This document shows positions 41,283 through 51,047 of a DNA stretch of 64,000 nt, piece by piece; positions within the stretch are counted from its first letter, which is position 1, and the number at the start of each line of letters is the position of its first letter. The DNA comes from Halomarina rubra (lineage in GTDB: Archaea; Halobacteriota; Halobacteria; Halobacteriales; Haloarculaceae). The stretch lies in contig NZ_JALXFV010000002.1 in assembly GCF_023699475.1 (NCBI RefSeq), positions 667,393 to 731,392 on the forward strand, in the 5' to 3' direction. Both the position numbers and the translations under genes were made by a program. Below the pieces are notes generated by a model. It was not told where the DNA came from, searched no databases, and saw only the letters and a program-made list of their open reading frames with translations.

Positions 41283-41684
41283 TTACTCGTCGAGGCTGTG
41301 CGGGTCCAGTCCGGGGTCCTCGACGGCGGGCGCACCGACGGCGAGGACGACACCGCGCTCGTCGCCGACGTTGCGATACCCGTGGCCGACCATCGGCCCC
41401 GCGCGGAAGAACGTCCCCGGACCGACCTCCCGAACCTCCTCCTCGCCCGACCGGCCGATCTTCACCGAGAACGTCCCCTCCATGACGTAGTACAGCTCCT
41501 CTTGTTCGCTGTGGGCGTGGTAGCCTATCTGTTCACCAGGCTCGATGTACCAGAGCTTGAGACGGGTGTTCTCCGCACCGAGCGCGTCGTCGATGGGGCG
41601 GATGTCGTGGTCGGGCGGAATCTCCTCGACGGTCGAGAGGTCGACGACGTCGACGTCGTCGGTGTGGACGATGCTGTAGTCCAT
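41283..41684 (-). CDS. Cupin-domain protein
   Basis: A 133-residue single-domain cupin. The metal-binding motif 1 has His-x-His and Glu in GYHAHSEQEELYYVMEGTF (about 54-72), and motif 2 holds PGTFFRAGPMVGHGY (about 90-104) with the fourth His. Small cupins like this serve as isomerases, dioxygenases or sensors. TATA-like AGTTATACG at 41707-41715 (minus strand) lies 27 bases before the ATG at 41684. Confidence 0.85.
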   Translation of the reverse strand: MDYSIVHTDDVDVVDLSTVEEIPPDHDIRPIDDALGAENTRLKLWYIEPGEQIGYHAHSEQEELYYVMEGTFSVKIGRSGEEEVREVGPGTFFRAGPMVGHGYRNVGDERGVVLAVGAPAVEDPGLDPHSLDE

Positions 41685-41754
41685 GCGAGATGCTCACGCA
41701 ACTCGTACGTATAACTCAACCGGCCAGTCGGTCGTCCTCGCCGGGGTGGCCACG

Positions 41755-42510
41755 TCACCCAACGACGCGCTTCGCCACAGGGGGGAGCACGTCGGTCACG
41801 TCCGCGCGGAGGTCGTACTCCGCGCGCTCGGACAGCGCGGTCCGGTCGAGGTTGACGATGGCGAGCGTCCCGCCGCGGGTGGCCGCGGTCCGGGGGAGTC
41901 CCGCCGCGGGTTCGACCGACAGCGAGGAGCCGACGGCGAGGAACACGTCCGCCTCGCGGGCGAGCGAGCGCGCCCGGAGCATCGCCGCCTCGGGCAACTG
42001 TTCGCCGAACAGCACCACGTCGGGTTTCAGCAGGCCGCCACAGTCACACGTCGGCGGGCGTTCGCCACCTCGGACGCGCTCGCGGACGGCTTCGGCGTCG
42101 CTGCGCTCCCCGCAGTCGACGCAGACGACCCGCGAGCCGTTGCCGTGGAGTTCGACCACCTCCTCGCTCCCGGCCGCGCGGTGCAGCCCGTCGACGTTCT
42201 GTGTGACGACGGCGTCGAGGTGGCCCGTCCGTTCGAGACGGGCGAGCGCGTCGTGGGCGGCGTTCGGCCCCGCGTCGGCGTACAGCTCCTCGGCGAGGTC
42301 GAGGCGGTCGGTCCAGAACCCCGCCGGGTCCGCCCGGAACCGCCGGACGTGGAAGTCCTCCATATCGTAGCGGTTCCAGAGGCCGCCCTCGCCGCGGAAG
42401 TCGGGGATGCCCGAGGCCGTCGAGACGCCCGCGCCGGTGAAAGCGACGACGGTGTCGGCGGCGCGAATCTCGGCAGCGAGCGAGTCGACGGTCCCTGACT
42501 CGTCGGTCAT
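41755..42510 (-). CDS. NAD-dependent protein deacetylase, Sir2 family
   Basis: A 251-residue sirtuin. NAD binding is shown by FTGAGVSTASGIPDFRG (about 24-40) and TQNVDGLH (103-110). The catalytic His122 is in ELHGN. Zinc is probably bound by Cys130, Cys133, Cys155 and Cys157. GSSLSVEPAAGLP and NLDRTAL complete the NAD pocket. It removes acetyl groups from protein lysine; archaeal targets include chromatin proteins such as Alba in other lineages (established knowledge). The ATG at 42510 is used because the longer frame is noise. Confidence 0.93.
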   Translation of the reverse strand: MTDESGTVDSLAAEIRAADTVVAFTGAGVSTASGIPDFRGEGGLWNRYDMEDFHVRRFRADPAGFWTDRLDLAEELYADAGPNAAHDALARLERTGHLDAVVTQNVDGLHRAAGSEEVVELHGNGSRVVCVDCGERSDAEAVRERVRGGERPPTCDCGGLLKPDVVLFGEQLPEAAMLRARSLAREADVFLAVGSSLSVEPAAGLPRTAATRGGTLAIVNLDRTALSERAEYDLRADVTDVLPPVAKRVVG

Positions 42511-42545
42511 GGGTGGTCGTTGGGGCGTCCGAGAGAAAAGCTCGG

Positions 42546-42761
42546 CTACGCGTCCCGCGCCACCCAGTTGCCCGCCGACTCCGTCACGGCGAGCGTGAAC
42601 TGCTGGGTCTCGCCGGTCCTGACGAGCGTCACCGACACCTCGTGGTCTCCCTCCGTCGGGCCACCCGGGTCGACGCCGTCGACCGAGTGCCGCTCGGCGA
42701 AGCGCTGGGACGCCCACTGCTGTACCGCCTCCTCGACCGTCTCGCCGGTTCCGGTTGCCAT
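42546..42761 (-). CDS. Conserved small haloarchaeal protein
   Basis: A 71-residue soluble protein, MATGTGETVEEAVQQW and on, with a helix-then-beta pattern and a Trp-rich terminus (NWVARDA). Codon use is normal and the start is the ATG at 42761. It lies on the same strand as, and just upstream of, the sirtuin gene, which begins 36 bases after its stop. I recognise no named family. Confidence 0.65.
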   Translation of the reverse strand: MATGTGETVEEAVQQWASQRFAERHSVDGVDPGGPTEGDHEVSVTLVRTGETQQFTLAVTESAGNWVARDA

Positions 42762-42832
42762 GACCCGTCCGATGTCACCCGAGGAGAAAAACACGATGGC
42801 CGTATCGAGCGGGGGCGGCGCGGTGGGACTGC

Positions 42833-44065
42833 TCAGGCCCCACCCGCAGGGCGCTCGCCCTCCTCGACGCGCGCACGACGACGCGTGACCTGTCCCGCGA
42901 GCAGCGCCAGGAGGGCCGCGAGCAGCGCGACGACGCCACCCGCCAGCAACAGTGGTCCGTAGCCCATCGTCGCCGCGAGGCCCGCGAACAGCACCGGTCC
43001 GGTGGCGCGGCCGAGGAACGTCGCGCTGTTGCGGACGCTGAGCGCGCCCGCTCGGTGCTCGGTCGTGACGAGGCCGCTCACGGCGGCGTCGATGGCCGGC
43101 ATCGACAGGCCCAGCCCCGCCCCGAAGACGGCGGCACCCAGCGCGACGACGAGCACCGACGGCGCGGCCCACAGGACGAACAGGCCGGCCGCGAAACAGC
43201 CGAACCCGCCCGCGATGAGCAGTTCGTTCGTGGTCCGTTCGGCGAACCGACCGTTGAGCATCGACACCGGAATCGAGGCGAGTTCCGTCGAGAGCAGGAC
43301 GACGCCGACGACGACCGGGAGGACGCCCTCGCTGGCGAGCAAGAACGGGACGGCCGTCACGATGGAGCCGAACAACAGCAGTTCGAGACCGAACGCCGCC
43401 CCGTACAGCGCGACGGCGTCGACGACCGGCAGCGACGAGAGCGCGTCGCGGACGTACGCGAGCCCACGTGCCCCGTCGACCACTGCGGACTCCTCCAGCG
43501 TGACCCACGCGAGGAGCGCCATCGGCAGTGCGACGAGGTAGAGCACGAACGGCGCGTTCCACGACAGCGCGACGAGCGCACCACCGACGACGGGGAACAC
43601 CGCCGCACCGAGCGAGAGGACGGCGATGTTCGCCCCGAGGACTGCGTTGCGCTGGGCCCCCTCGTAGGCGTCGGCGATGAGCGTCACCGTCGTGACGAAG
43701 ATACCCGCCGCGGCCGTCCCCTGGACGATTCGGAGGCCGACGACGACGTCGAAGGTGGGAGCGACGGCGATAGCACCGCCGGTGACGCCGAAGAGGACCA
43801 GACTCCCGACGAGAACGCGCCGACGGCCGATGCGGTCGGTGAGCGCGCCGATGAAGGGCGACAGCAGGATGCCCGTCAGGAAGTACGCCGAGACGAGCAG
43901 GCTCGCCTGGGCGTCGCCGACGCCGAAGGCGTCTCTGACGACCGGGAGCGCGGGGCTGATGAGCGGCACGCCCAGCGGCGCGAGGAACGTACTCGCCAGT
44001 ACGACCCGGACCATCGGCGAGTCCCACGGGATGCGGGCGGTCCGTTCGGCGACGGTCGAACTCAT
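42833..44065 (-). CDS. MFS-family transporter
   Basis: A 410-residue major facilitator with twelve predicted transmembrane helices in two six-helix halves. The loop motif GALTDRIGRRRVLVGSLVLF (about 58-77) is the MFS signature between helices 2 and 3. The pattern (SPALPVVRDAFGVGDAQASLLVSAYFLTGI) is drug/proton antiporter-like (DHA). Its start overlaps the stop of the methyltransferase gene (ATGA), so they are translated together. Perhaps the transporter exports, or imports, the product of that methyltransferase. Confidence 0.9.
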   Translation of the reverse strand: MSSTVAERTARIPWDSPMVRVVLASTFLAPLGVPLISPALPVVRDAFGVGDAQASLLVSAYFLTGILLSPFIGALTDRIGRRRVLVGSLVLFGVTGGAIAVAPTFDVVVGLRIVQGTAAAGIFVTTVTLIADAYEGAQRNAVLGANIAVLSLGAAVFPVVGGALVALSWNAPFVLYLVALPMALLAWVTLEESAVVDGARGLAYVRDALSSLPVVDAVALYGAAFGLELLLFGSIVTAVPFLLASEGVLPVVVGVVLLSTELASIPVSMLNGRFAERTTNELLIAGGFGCFAAGLFVLWAAPSVLVVALGAAVFGAGLGLSMPAIDAAVSGLVTTEHRAGALSVRNSATFLGRATGPVLFAGLAATMGYGPLLLAGGVVALLAALLALLAGQVTRRRARVEEGERPAGGA

Positions 44066-45201
44066 CGCGGCATCCCCGGTTCGCGGCGTCGGTCCCGCGT
44101 CTCTGGCGCGCCGGGGTCAAGCCGGTAGAACTGGAAGAAGTCGCTCTCGATGGGGAGCACCTCGACCTCGTCGACTCCCGCCGCGGCGGCGTACTCGCGG
44201 AACGTGTCCGCGCGCATCACCGTCCCCGTCGCCGTGGAGTGGTCGTCCTCGCGACCCACCGGGAGACAGTGGACGATGGACCAACCGTACATCATCGCTT
44301 CGACGTCCGTCGGGTCGCCGAACGTCTCGCCGACACGTTCGTCGACGACGAGGAGGGTACCGTCCTCGCCCGCGAGGTCGGCCATCGTCGCCAGCGCGCC
44401 GACCGGGTCGGCCATGTCGTGGACGCACTCGAACGCCGTCACGAGGTCGTAGTCGCCGTCGAGCGCGTCGCTCGCGTCGGCGTGGTGGACGGAGATACGG
44501 TCGTCCAGCCCCGCCTCGCGGACGTTCTCGCGGGCCATCTCGACCGACGCCGCGTCGAGGTCGTAGCCGTCGACCCGAATCTCGGGGTACGCCCGGGCCA
44601 TCCCGATGCACGACCACGCACCGCCACAGCCGACGTCCGCGACGCGTGCGGGTTCGGGGTCGGTCGAGCGCAGTCGCTCGTCGACGTCCGGGAGAGCCGG
44701 GAGCCACTCCTCGCCCAGCAGCGTGAGGAACGCCGGCCGATTGATACGCGACTGCCCCTCGCGCAACGGCCGACCGTACGCCTCGAACGGGACGCCCGCG
44801 CCCGTCCGGTAGGCGTCGAGGATGGCTTCGCGCGGTGCCATCGCTCCGACGACGAGTTGCCCGAACGGGGCGACGAACGAAAGGCTCTCCTCGTCGACGA
44901 GCGCCTCGATGTACGCCGACGGGAGTTCGTAGTGCCGCTCGTCGGCGTCGTCGGTGTCGTCGGTCCACTCGGTTCGGAGTACACCGGTCGTCACCTGCTG
45001 TTCGCACCACTCCCGGGTGTAGCGCTCGTCGGTCCCCGTCCGCGCCGCGAGGTCGGCGACGGTCAGCGGGCCGTCGGCGAGCGCGCGATAGTACCCGAGT
45101 TCGTCGCCGAGGTAGACGCCGTAGAGGTCCAGTGCCCCGACGGCGGCCTCGTACAGTCGCTCCGCGAACGCGTCGGTGGCCGTCTCGTCAGTGGTCGCCA
45201 T
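44062..45201 (-). CDS. Class I SAM-dependent methyltransferase with N-terminal dimerisation domain
   Basis: A 379-residue protein. A winged-helix-like dimerisation region (about 20-90, YRALADGPLTVADLAARTGT) resembles that of O-methyltransferases and Rv2258c-like proteins. The SAM-binding motif is VADVGCGGAWSCIGMARAYP near 192, with a following DGYDLDAASVEMARENV and TAFECVHDM at motif IV. It likely methylates a small molecule. It is first in a two-gene operon with an MFS transporter and divergent, 190 bases away, from a FilR1-like regulator. Start ATG at 45201. Confidence 0.87.
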   Translation of the reverse strand: MATTDETATDAFAERLYEAAVGALDLYGVYLGDELGYYRALADGPLTVADLAARTGTDERYTREWCEQQVTTGVLRTEWTDDTDDADERHYELPSAYIEALVDEESLSFVAPFGQLVVGAMAPREAILDAYRTGAGVPFEAYGRPLREGQSRINRPAFLTLLGEEWLPALPDVDERLRSTDPEPARVADVGCGGAWSCIGMARAYPEIRVDGYDLDAASVEMARENVREAGLDDRISVHHADASDALDGDYDLVTAFECVHDMADPVGALATMADLAGEDGTLLVVDERVGETFGDPTDVEAMMYGWSIVHCLPVGREDDHSTATGTVMRADTFREYAAAAGVDEVEVLPIESDFFQFYRLDPGAPETRDRRREPGMPR

Positions 45202-45391
45202 GAGCGCTCGTAAGCGACCTCTCAGGTTGTAGTCACCTACCGTGCGGACGGTCGCGGGCGGTTCGAGCGTCCCCAGCGTGAGACGACTCTCTCCGCGTGA
45301 GACCGGTATCGAGCCGTGAGATAGGGTTATCCGCACGCTCGCACAACGACTCACACGGAGGGGTGGCCCGAGCGGTCGGGCTACCACACGC

Positions 45392-46279
45392 ATGACATCC
45401 CGACTGTTCGACGAGTTCTTCGAGGAGGTGGTGGCGCGGCGGAACATCGGTTATCGACTGGCCGAGCGCGGCGAGCGCCTCTCGACCGACGACCTGGTCG
45501 AGGTGGTCCGCCACGGGCCGATTCTCGAAGCTCTGGTCCTCGACGGCCCCCTCGACCACCGCGACATCGAGGCCCGACTGGACGTCTCGCGGGCGACGAG
45601 CCACCGGTTCACCCGCTGGCTCGACGAGGAGGGCTACCTCCGGCGCGTGGCGGGCGGGTTCGAACTCACGGGTCCCGGCCAGGTCGTCGCCGAGGAGGTG
45701 CTCAGGCTGGAGTACAACGTCTCGGCCGCCCACCGCCTCGCGCCGTTGCTCGAACACGTCTGTGCGGACCACCAGGAGTTCGTCGTCGAACCGTTCGCGG
45801 AGGCGACCGTCACCGTCGCCGACCCCGGCGACCCGTTCCGGCCGATGCGGCGCATCCTCGACCTCGTCGCCGACTCGACGACGCTCCGGGGGTTCAATGC
45901 GACGGCGATGGTCCCGCCGGGCGTCCCGGAGTTCTACGACCGCCTGTTCGACGCGAACGCCGAACTCGTCGGTCTGCCCGCGTCCATCGACACGCTGGCG
46001 GCGGCGTACCCCGACCGTATCGACGACCTGCGCGACTCGGGCCGACTCGCGCTGTACGCTCGCGACGCGCTCCCGTACGGGCTTCTCGTCCTCGACGACT
46101 GCGTCGGCATCGGCGGGTACGACGAGGACACGGGCACGCTCCGCGTGTTCGTCGACTCCGAGGACCGCACCGCTCGGGAGTGGGCCGAGCGGGCCTTCGA
46201 GGCGTACAAGAGCGACTCGACGCCGCTCGACGACCGCTCGACGTCGCCGACCGAACTGGACCTCGACACCGTCGGGTGA
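45392..46279 (+). CDS. HTH regulator with FilR1-like (DUF1724) domain
   Basis: A 295-residue transcription regulator. The N-terminal winged helix is at about 35-90 (ILEALVLDGPLDHRDIEARLDVSRATSHRFTRWLDEEGYLRRV). A C-terminal sensor domain (about 115-275) has a sequence like the middle domain of FilR1 methanogenesis regulators and many haloarchaeal homologues, ending with FRVFVDSED-like strands. It is divergent from the methyltransferase/MFS operon and a likely regulator of it. The start ATG at 45392 is clear. Confidence 0.88.
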   Translation: MTSRLFDEFFEEVVARRNIGYRLAERGERLSTDDLVEVVRHGPILEALVLDGPLDHRDIEARLDVSRATSHRFTRWLDEEGYLRRVAGGFELTGPGQVVAEEVLRLEYNVSAAHRLAPLLEHVCADHQEFVVEPFAEATVTVADPGDPFRPMRRILDLVADSTTLRGFNATAMVPPGVPEFYDRLFDANAELVGLPASIDTLAAAYPDRIDDLRDSGRLALYARDALPYGLLVLDDCVGIGGYDEDTGTLRVFVDSEDRTAREWAERAFEAYKSDSTPLDDRSTSPTELDLDTVG

Positions 46280-46382
46280 GCGCGGTCGCTCCGTCGGTCC
46301 TCCCCGCCGGTCGTGTCGCTGACGGCAGTTCCCACCACCGGCCCGGCACCGATACCCCCCACCGTTTGCGTGCATGGCCCGG

Positions 46383-46390
46383 CTTTTTAC
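46383..46390 (+). promoter_or_regulatory. TATA-like box of the aldo/keto reductase gene
   Basis: CTTTTTAC centred 26 bases before the ATG at 46413. It argues for that ATG rather than the one at 46374, which lies before the box. Confidence 0.5.
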
Positions 46391-46412
46391 TCGTCTCGCG
46401 AGTGGCGTCCGT

Positions 46413-47210
46413 ATGGACCACCTGCCACGACCCGGCCTCGGCACGTCGGGCTACGACGGCCACGACGAGTGCGTCGAGAGCGTGCAGACCGCCCTCGACG
46501 TCGGCTACCGACACGTCGACACCGCCCAGATGTACGACACCGAGGCGGCAGTCGGCGAGGCGCTCGACGCCAGCGACGTCGCCCGCGAGGAGGTGTTCGT
46601 CGCGACGAAGGTGCTCCCCGAGAACCTCGGCCACGACGACGTGCTGGAGACCGCTCGCGAGAGCGCCGACCGACTCGGCGTCGACACCATAGACCTGCTG
46701 TACGTCCACTGGCCGACGAAGGCCTACGAGGCCGAGGAGACCCTCCCCGCGTTCGACCAGTTGGTCGACGAGGGTCTCGTCGAGCAGGTCGGTCTCTCGA
46801 ACTTCACGCCCGACCTGCTCGACGAAGCGCGCGACGTGCTGGACGCGCCCATCTTCGCCCACCAGGTCGAGTGTCACCCTCTCCTCCCCCAAGAGGAACT
46901 GCGCGAGTACGCTCGCGACGACGACCACTGGCTGGTCGCGTACGGGCCGTTCGCTCGCGGTGCGGTCACCGACGACGAGACCGTCGTCGCCGTCGCCGAG
47001 GAACACGACGTGAGCGTCTACGAACTCCTGCTGGCGTGGTCGCTCTCGAAAGAGCAGGTCGTCCCCATCCCGAAGGCGACCGGTGAGGACCACCTGCGCG
47101 CGAACTTCGAGGCGAAGGACCTCGACCTCCCGCAGTCGGCGCTCGGCCGACTGGACGCCATCGACGAGCGGACTCGACGGTTCGACCCCGACCGCGCCCC
47201 CTGGAACTGA
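46413..47210 (+). CDS. Aldo/keto reductase
   Basis: A 265-residue TIM-barrel reductase. The catalytic set is visible: Asp and Tyr in DTAQMYDTEAAVGEAL (about 34-49), Lys in FVATKV (about 67) and His in LLYVHWP (about 97). The NADPH site is IPKATGEDHLRAN. It reduces small aldehydes or ketones with NADPH. I chose the ATG at 46413, not 46374, because a TATA-like box lies between the two. Confidence 0.92.
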   Translation: MDHLPRPGLGTSGYDGHDECVESVQTALDVGYRHVDTAQMYDTEAAVGEALDASDVAREEVFVATKVLPENLGHDDVLETARESADRLGVDTIDLLYVHWPTKAYEAEETLPAFDQLVDEGLVEQVGLSNFTPDLLDEARDVLDAPIFAHQVECHPLLPQEELREYARDDDHWLVAYGPFARGAVTDDETVVAVAEEHDVSVYELLLAWSLSKEQVVPIPKATGEDHLRANFEAKDLDLPQSALGRLDAIDERTRRFDPDRAPWN

Positions 47211-47290
47211 CGCCGCGTGGACGCGTTCGGAGTCGAACCCCGCCGACCGCGCCGGAAGCTATTCGTCGTTCGGTTCCGACTCGTGTGCTA

Positions 47291-48355
47291 ATGAGCGACG
47301 GGGAGTACTTCGACCGAATCGTCGACGTGGACCGCCTCGCCGAGTTCCTCGAAGGAGAACTCGGTTCGGCCGAGGAGTACCACGTCGAACACCACCAGGA
47401 GGGCCACTCCAACGAGACGCTGTTCGTCACCTGGGGCGCTCGCGACCTCGTGATTCGCCGGCCGCCGCCGGGCGAGATCGCCGACAACGCCCACGACGTG
47501 CTCCGGGAGTACGAGGTGATGAACGCGCTCCAGCACACCGGCATCCCCCTCCCGACGACGGTGGCCGCCAGCGAGGACCACGACATCATCGGGAGCGACT
47601 TCTACGTCATGGACCGTGTCGACGGCGACGTCCTCCGCGAGGGCATCCCCGAGCGCTTCGAGACCCCCGAGGCGAAGGCGGCTATCGGCCGTGAACTCGT
47701 CGACGGCCTCGTCGAGATTCACGACGTCGACTACGAAGCGGCCGGCCTGGAGGAGTTCGGCTACCCGCCGGGGTTCACCCAGCGGCAGGTCGACACCTGG
47801 ACCAAGCAGTTGATGTGGGCGTTCGAGGTCACCGTCGAGGAGCGGGAGGTGCCGAAGCTGTACGACGTGATGGAGTGGCTCTCGGACAACGTCCCCGAGG
47901 AGACTCCCAGCACGCTCGTCCACGGCGACTACAAACTGGACAACGTGATGTACGGGCCGAGCGACGACCCGGACCTCGTCGCCGTCTTCGACTGGGAGAT
48001 GAGCACGCTCGGCGACCCGTTCACCGACCTCGGGTGGATGCTGTCGTACTGGCGCGACGCGAAAGACCCCGACCCGTCGGTCCCGGAACTCACGGCGCAG
48101 TTCATGGAGGGCGAGGAGTACCTCACCCGCGAGGACCTCGTCGCACGCTACGAGGAACGCACCGGCTTCGAGTTCGAGCACGAGCGGTTCTACCGAGCGC
48201 TCGCGGTGTACAAACTCGCCGGCCTCGGCGAGATGTTCTTCCGGCGGTTCCTGGAGGGCAACTCCGACGACCCGATGTACCCGACGATGCGCGAACGCGT
48301 CCCGGCGCTCGCCGACCGCGCGACGCGCATCATCGAGGGCGACGAACCGCTCTGA
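47291..48355 (+). CDS. Phosphotransferase (APH-type, ACAD10/11 kinase-like)
   Basis: A 354-residue kinase-fold protein. The catalytic loop is LVHGDYKLDNVMY (about 210-222) and the metal-binding motif is DWEMSTLGDPFTDLGWML (about 233-250). Such proteins, related to the kinase domain of ACAD10/11, phosphorylate 4-hydroxyacyl-CoA or similar substrates in fatty-acid breakdown (family knowledge). That would fit the acyl-CoA genes 10-15 kb away. The ATG at 47291 follows a GAAGCTATTCG element by about 31 bases. Confidence 0.87.
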   Translation: MSDGEYFDRIVDVDRLAEFLEGELGSAEEYHVEHHQEGHSNETLFVTWGARDLVIRRPPPGEIADNAHDVLREYEVMNALQHTGIPLPTTVAASEDHDIIGSDFYVMDRVDGDVLREGIPERFETPEAKAAIGRELVDGLVEIHDVDYEAAGLEEFGYPPGFTQRQVDTWTKQLMWAFEVTVEEREVPKLYDVMEWLSDNVPEETPSTLVHGDYKLDNVMYGPSDDPDLVAVFDWEMSTLGDPFTDLGWMLSYWRDAKDPDPSVPELTAQFMEGEEYLTREDLVARYEERTGFEFEHERFYRALAVYKLAGLGEMFFRRFLEGNSDDPMYPTMRERVPALADRATRIIEGDEPL

Positions 48356-48380
48356 GGGTCCAGACGGTTCTCCCGACGAC

Positions 48381-48611
48381 TCAGCGCAGGAAGCCGGCGA
48401 CGGTGAACAGCGCACCGACCAGCACCAGCACGACGCCGAGCGCCCGGTGACCGTGGACCTTCCACTCGGCGGGGGCGACGGGTCCGTCTCGGGCACTGCC
48501 GACGGCGTCCAGTCGTTCTTCGAACCGCGCGACGGTCTCGGCGTTGGTCGCCAGCGCGAGTCCCGCGAGACCCGCGAGCGAACCGAACACGACGGTGGAG
48601 GGTTCGACCAT
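48381..48611 (-). CDS. Small two-helix membrane protein
   Basis: A 76-residue protein with two hydrophobic helices (about 7-24 and 55-73) and a polar middle with charged residues. It converges with the phosphotransferase gene and is divergent from the rhomboid gene. Codon usage is consistent with a real gene. No family is recognised. Confidence 0.65.
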   Translation of the reverse strand: MVEPSTVVFGSLAGLAGLALATNAETVARFEERLDAVGSARDGPVAPAEWKVHGHRALGVVLVLVGALFTVAGFLR

Positions 48612-48703
48612 ACCGCCCGTTCGTCCGGACGGCCCTAAGCGTTCGGTCGACGGGAGACGAAACCGACGGCGGAGACGCCGACCACGCCACTGAAGGCACT
48701 CGG

Positions 48704-50353
48704 ATGCAGAGGAGTGCCATGGTCGCGGTCCCCGGGACGGAGACGCTCCACACGCTCGGTCTCCTCGGCGCGATGCTGGCGTCGCTGGCCGTCGTCCACG
48801 CCCTCTCGGAGGGCGGGGTCGGCGCGACGCTCCGACGCCGACTCCTGCTGGGCGTCCCCTGGGGGACGCTGCTGGTCACCGGGTTCGTGCTGGCGGTGTA
48901 CTTCGTCGTCCAGGGTGGGTGGGAGCGCCCGAACGCCCCGATGGTCATCCCGTTCCGCGCGTGGTCGTACTTCTATCCGCAAGGCATCCTCACCGCTCCG
49001 TTCTCTCACGCCAGCCTGGGCCACCTGACGGGGAACCTGTTCGCGACGCTCACGCTGGCCTCCGTCGCGGAGTACGCGTGGGGCCACTACCCCCGCGAAC
49101 GCGGCATCCAGACGTTCACCTCGCTGCTGACCAACCCGTTCGGCCGTATCGCGGTGTTCGTCGTCGGCACGCTCGCCGTCGGCGTGCTGACGGGCGTGTT
49201 CGCGCTCGGCCCCGCCATCGGCTTCTCCGGGGTCGTCTTCGCGTTCGCCGGGTTCGCGCTGATGCGCTACCCACTCTCGACGGTCGTCGCGCTCTCGGCC
49301 AGCGGCGTCGTCTCGCTGCTGTACTCCGCCGTCCAGAACCCCATCCTCACGCAGGGTGGTCGGTCGGCGTTCATCACGCCGTGGTGGGCGAGTATCGCAA
49401 TCCAGGGGCACGCGCTGGGGCTGTTCCTCGGTGCCGTGCTCGGCATCCTCTACGTCCGGCACGTCGACGAGCGGCCGCCCGCGCTCCGCCTGTTCGCCGG
49501 CGCGTTGCTGTTCTCGGTCGCCCAGGGGATGTGGGCGGTGTACGCCCCGCTCGACGGCGGCCGCTACGAACTGTACCGTGCGGCCGGGGCGGCGCTCGTG
49601 TTCGTCCTCGCGGCGCTGGTGACCAGCGCGGTCCGGGCGGCCGACCGCTCGTTCGTCGGTCGACTCGACCTGAGCTACCGCGAGACGGCCATCGGACTGG
49701 TGCTCGCGGTGACCGTCGCGCTCGCGGTCGTCGCCGTCCCGTACAACCTGTTCACGGTCGCGAACCCCGACGCGGGCGTCACAGAGACGAACAGCGTCGA
49801 GGTAGGCGACTACACCGTCTTCTACGCCCACGACGTCCCCAACCAGTACATCTCGTCGGTCGCCATCGACTCCTCTGCGGTCAGTTCGAACGTCAACGCC
49901 AGCGGCGTCATCGTCGTCAGCGACGACCGCGAGATATGGTGGCCCGTCACCTCGACGAACCGACTGGCGAACAGCGGTCGGGCGCTCGTCCGCGTCGGCG
50001 GCGTCGGCTGGCGCGAGTCGATCACCGCCGACTACGTCTCGTGGGCCCCCGTCGGCAACCGCTCGGCGTACGTCGTCTACCTCCACCACGAGGAGGCGAC
50101 CCGACTCGCGTACGTCTCCGAACCGTCCCGCGCGGACCCGACCATCACCGGGCGGAACGTCACCGTCGTCCCCGGCCGGCAGTTCTCGTTGCGGGTCACC
50201 CGCGGCGACGAGGTCATCGGCGAGGCCCCCGTGCCGGTCGGGAACAACTCCACCAGCGCCGGTGGGTTGACGTTCGTCCGCGAGGACCGCCGCGTGGTGG
50301 CGACCACCGACGACGGCACGCGCGTGACGGTGGCGGTCCGCCCGCGGAACTGA
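48704..50353 (+). CDS. Rhomboid-family intramembrane serine protease with C-terminal exterior domain
   Basis: A 549-residue protein. HLTGN near residue 107-111, the catalytic Ser175 in GFSG and the catalytic His236 in [10 protein letters not shown] define a rhomboid active site; hydrophobic segments span about 15-320. A last helix near 332-352 leads to a C-terminal domain (about 355-549) of beta strands with many N-x-S/T sites, probably outside the cell and glycosylated. Rhomboids cut membrane protein segments. ATG at 48704 opens the frame, while ATG at 48719 has a GGAG box just before it and may be the real start. Confidence 0.9.
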   Translation: MQRSAMVAVPGTETLHTLGLLGAMLASLAVVHALSEGGVGATLRRRLLLGVPWGTLLVTGFVLAVYFVVQGGWERPNAPMVIPFRAWSYFYPQGILTAPFSHASLGHLTGNLFATLTLASVAEYAWGHYPRERGIQTFTSLLTNPFGRIAVFVVGTLAVGVLTGVFALGPAIGFSGVVFAFAGFALMRYPLSTVVALSASGVVSLLYSAVQNPILTQGGRSAFITPWWASIAIQGHALGLFLGAVLGILYVRHVDERPPALRLFAGALLFSVAQGMWAVYAPLDGGRYELYRAAGAALVFVLAALVTSAVRAADRSFVGRLDLSYRETAIGLVLAVTVALAVVAVPYNLFTVANPDAGVTETNSVEVGDYTVFYAHDVPNQYISSVAIDSSAVSSNVNASGVIVVSDDREIWWPVTSTNRLANSGRALVRVGGVGWRESITADYVSWAPVGNRSAYVVYLHHEEATRLAYVSEPSRADPTITGRNVTVVPGRQFSLRVTRGDEVIGEAPVPVGNNSTSAGGLTFVREDRRVVATTDDGTRVTVAVRPRN

Positions 50354-50444
50354 GCCCGGCGACCCGAGGGCCACCCGACGGCTACCCGCCGTACACCCAC
50401 TACGAGGCCCAGCACTCTTTACGACGGCCGATGAGCACCGACCG

Positions 50445-51011
50445 ATGGACCCCGCGCCGCTCTTCGACGAACTCCGAACGCTCGCACAGAACGGCCGCCG
50501 ATACGCCGAGGACCCGTGGGAGGAAGAACGCTGGGAGCGCGTCCTCACACTGACCAGCGAGTACTACGGCGAGGCGTTCGACCTCCCCGCGGACGAGGTC
50601 CGCGACCGGTTCGCCGACGAGGTCGGCCACGTCACGACGAAGGTCGGTGCCATCGCCGTGGTCACGGACGACGACGGTCGCCTCCTGCTCCAGCACCGCG
50701 CCGACGACGGGACGTGGGGCATCCCCGGCGGTTGGGTCGACCCCGGCGAGTCACCCACCGAAGCCGTCGTCCGCGAGGCCAGAGAGGAGACCGGCCTGGT
50801 CGTCGAGGCCGTCGAGTCCCTCGGCGTGTTCACGCGCCGCCCCGGCGCGCACGGTCCGCACGGACAGCTTCAGTTGCCGTATCGGTGTCGGGTCGTCGGG
50901 GGCGACGTCGACCCGTCCCACGAGTCGCTGGCGGTCGCGTACCGCGACCCCGAGACCGTCGAGGACTGGCACGCCGACCACGAGCAGTTCCGGTCGGTGC
51001 TGGAGGGCTGA
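50445..51011 (+). CDS. NUDIX hydrolase
   Basis: A 188-residue NUDIX protein. An N-terminal helical region (about 1-60, with [16 protein letters not shown]) is like the NUDIX_N domain, and the NUDIX box [20 protein letters not shown] (about 94-113) is complete. Likely substrates are ADP-ribose, NAD(H) or nucleotide sugars. The start ATG lies just after a TTTACG promoter-like element. A METTL5-like gene converges downstream. Confidence 0.9.
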   Translation: MDPAPLFDELRTLAQNGRRYAEDPWEEERWERVLTLTSEYYGEAFDLPADEVRDRFADEVGHVTTKVGAIAVVTDDDGRLLLQHRADDGTWGIPGGWVDPGESPTEAVVREAREETGLVVEAVESLGVFTRRPGAHGPHGQLQLPYRCRVVGGDVDPSHESLAVAYRDPETVEDWHADHEQFRSVLEG

Positions 51012-51047
51012 GTGGTCTCCATCAGGGTCGTCCGTCCGCCTCGGAGC

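Noticed and set aside
46374-46412. Earlier ATG for the aldo/keto reductase
   Set aside because: The TATA-like CTTTTTAC lies between this ATG and the next, so the shorter start is more likely.
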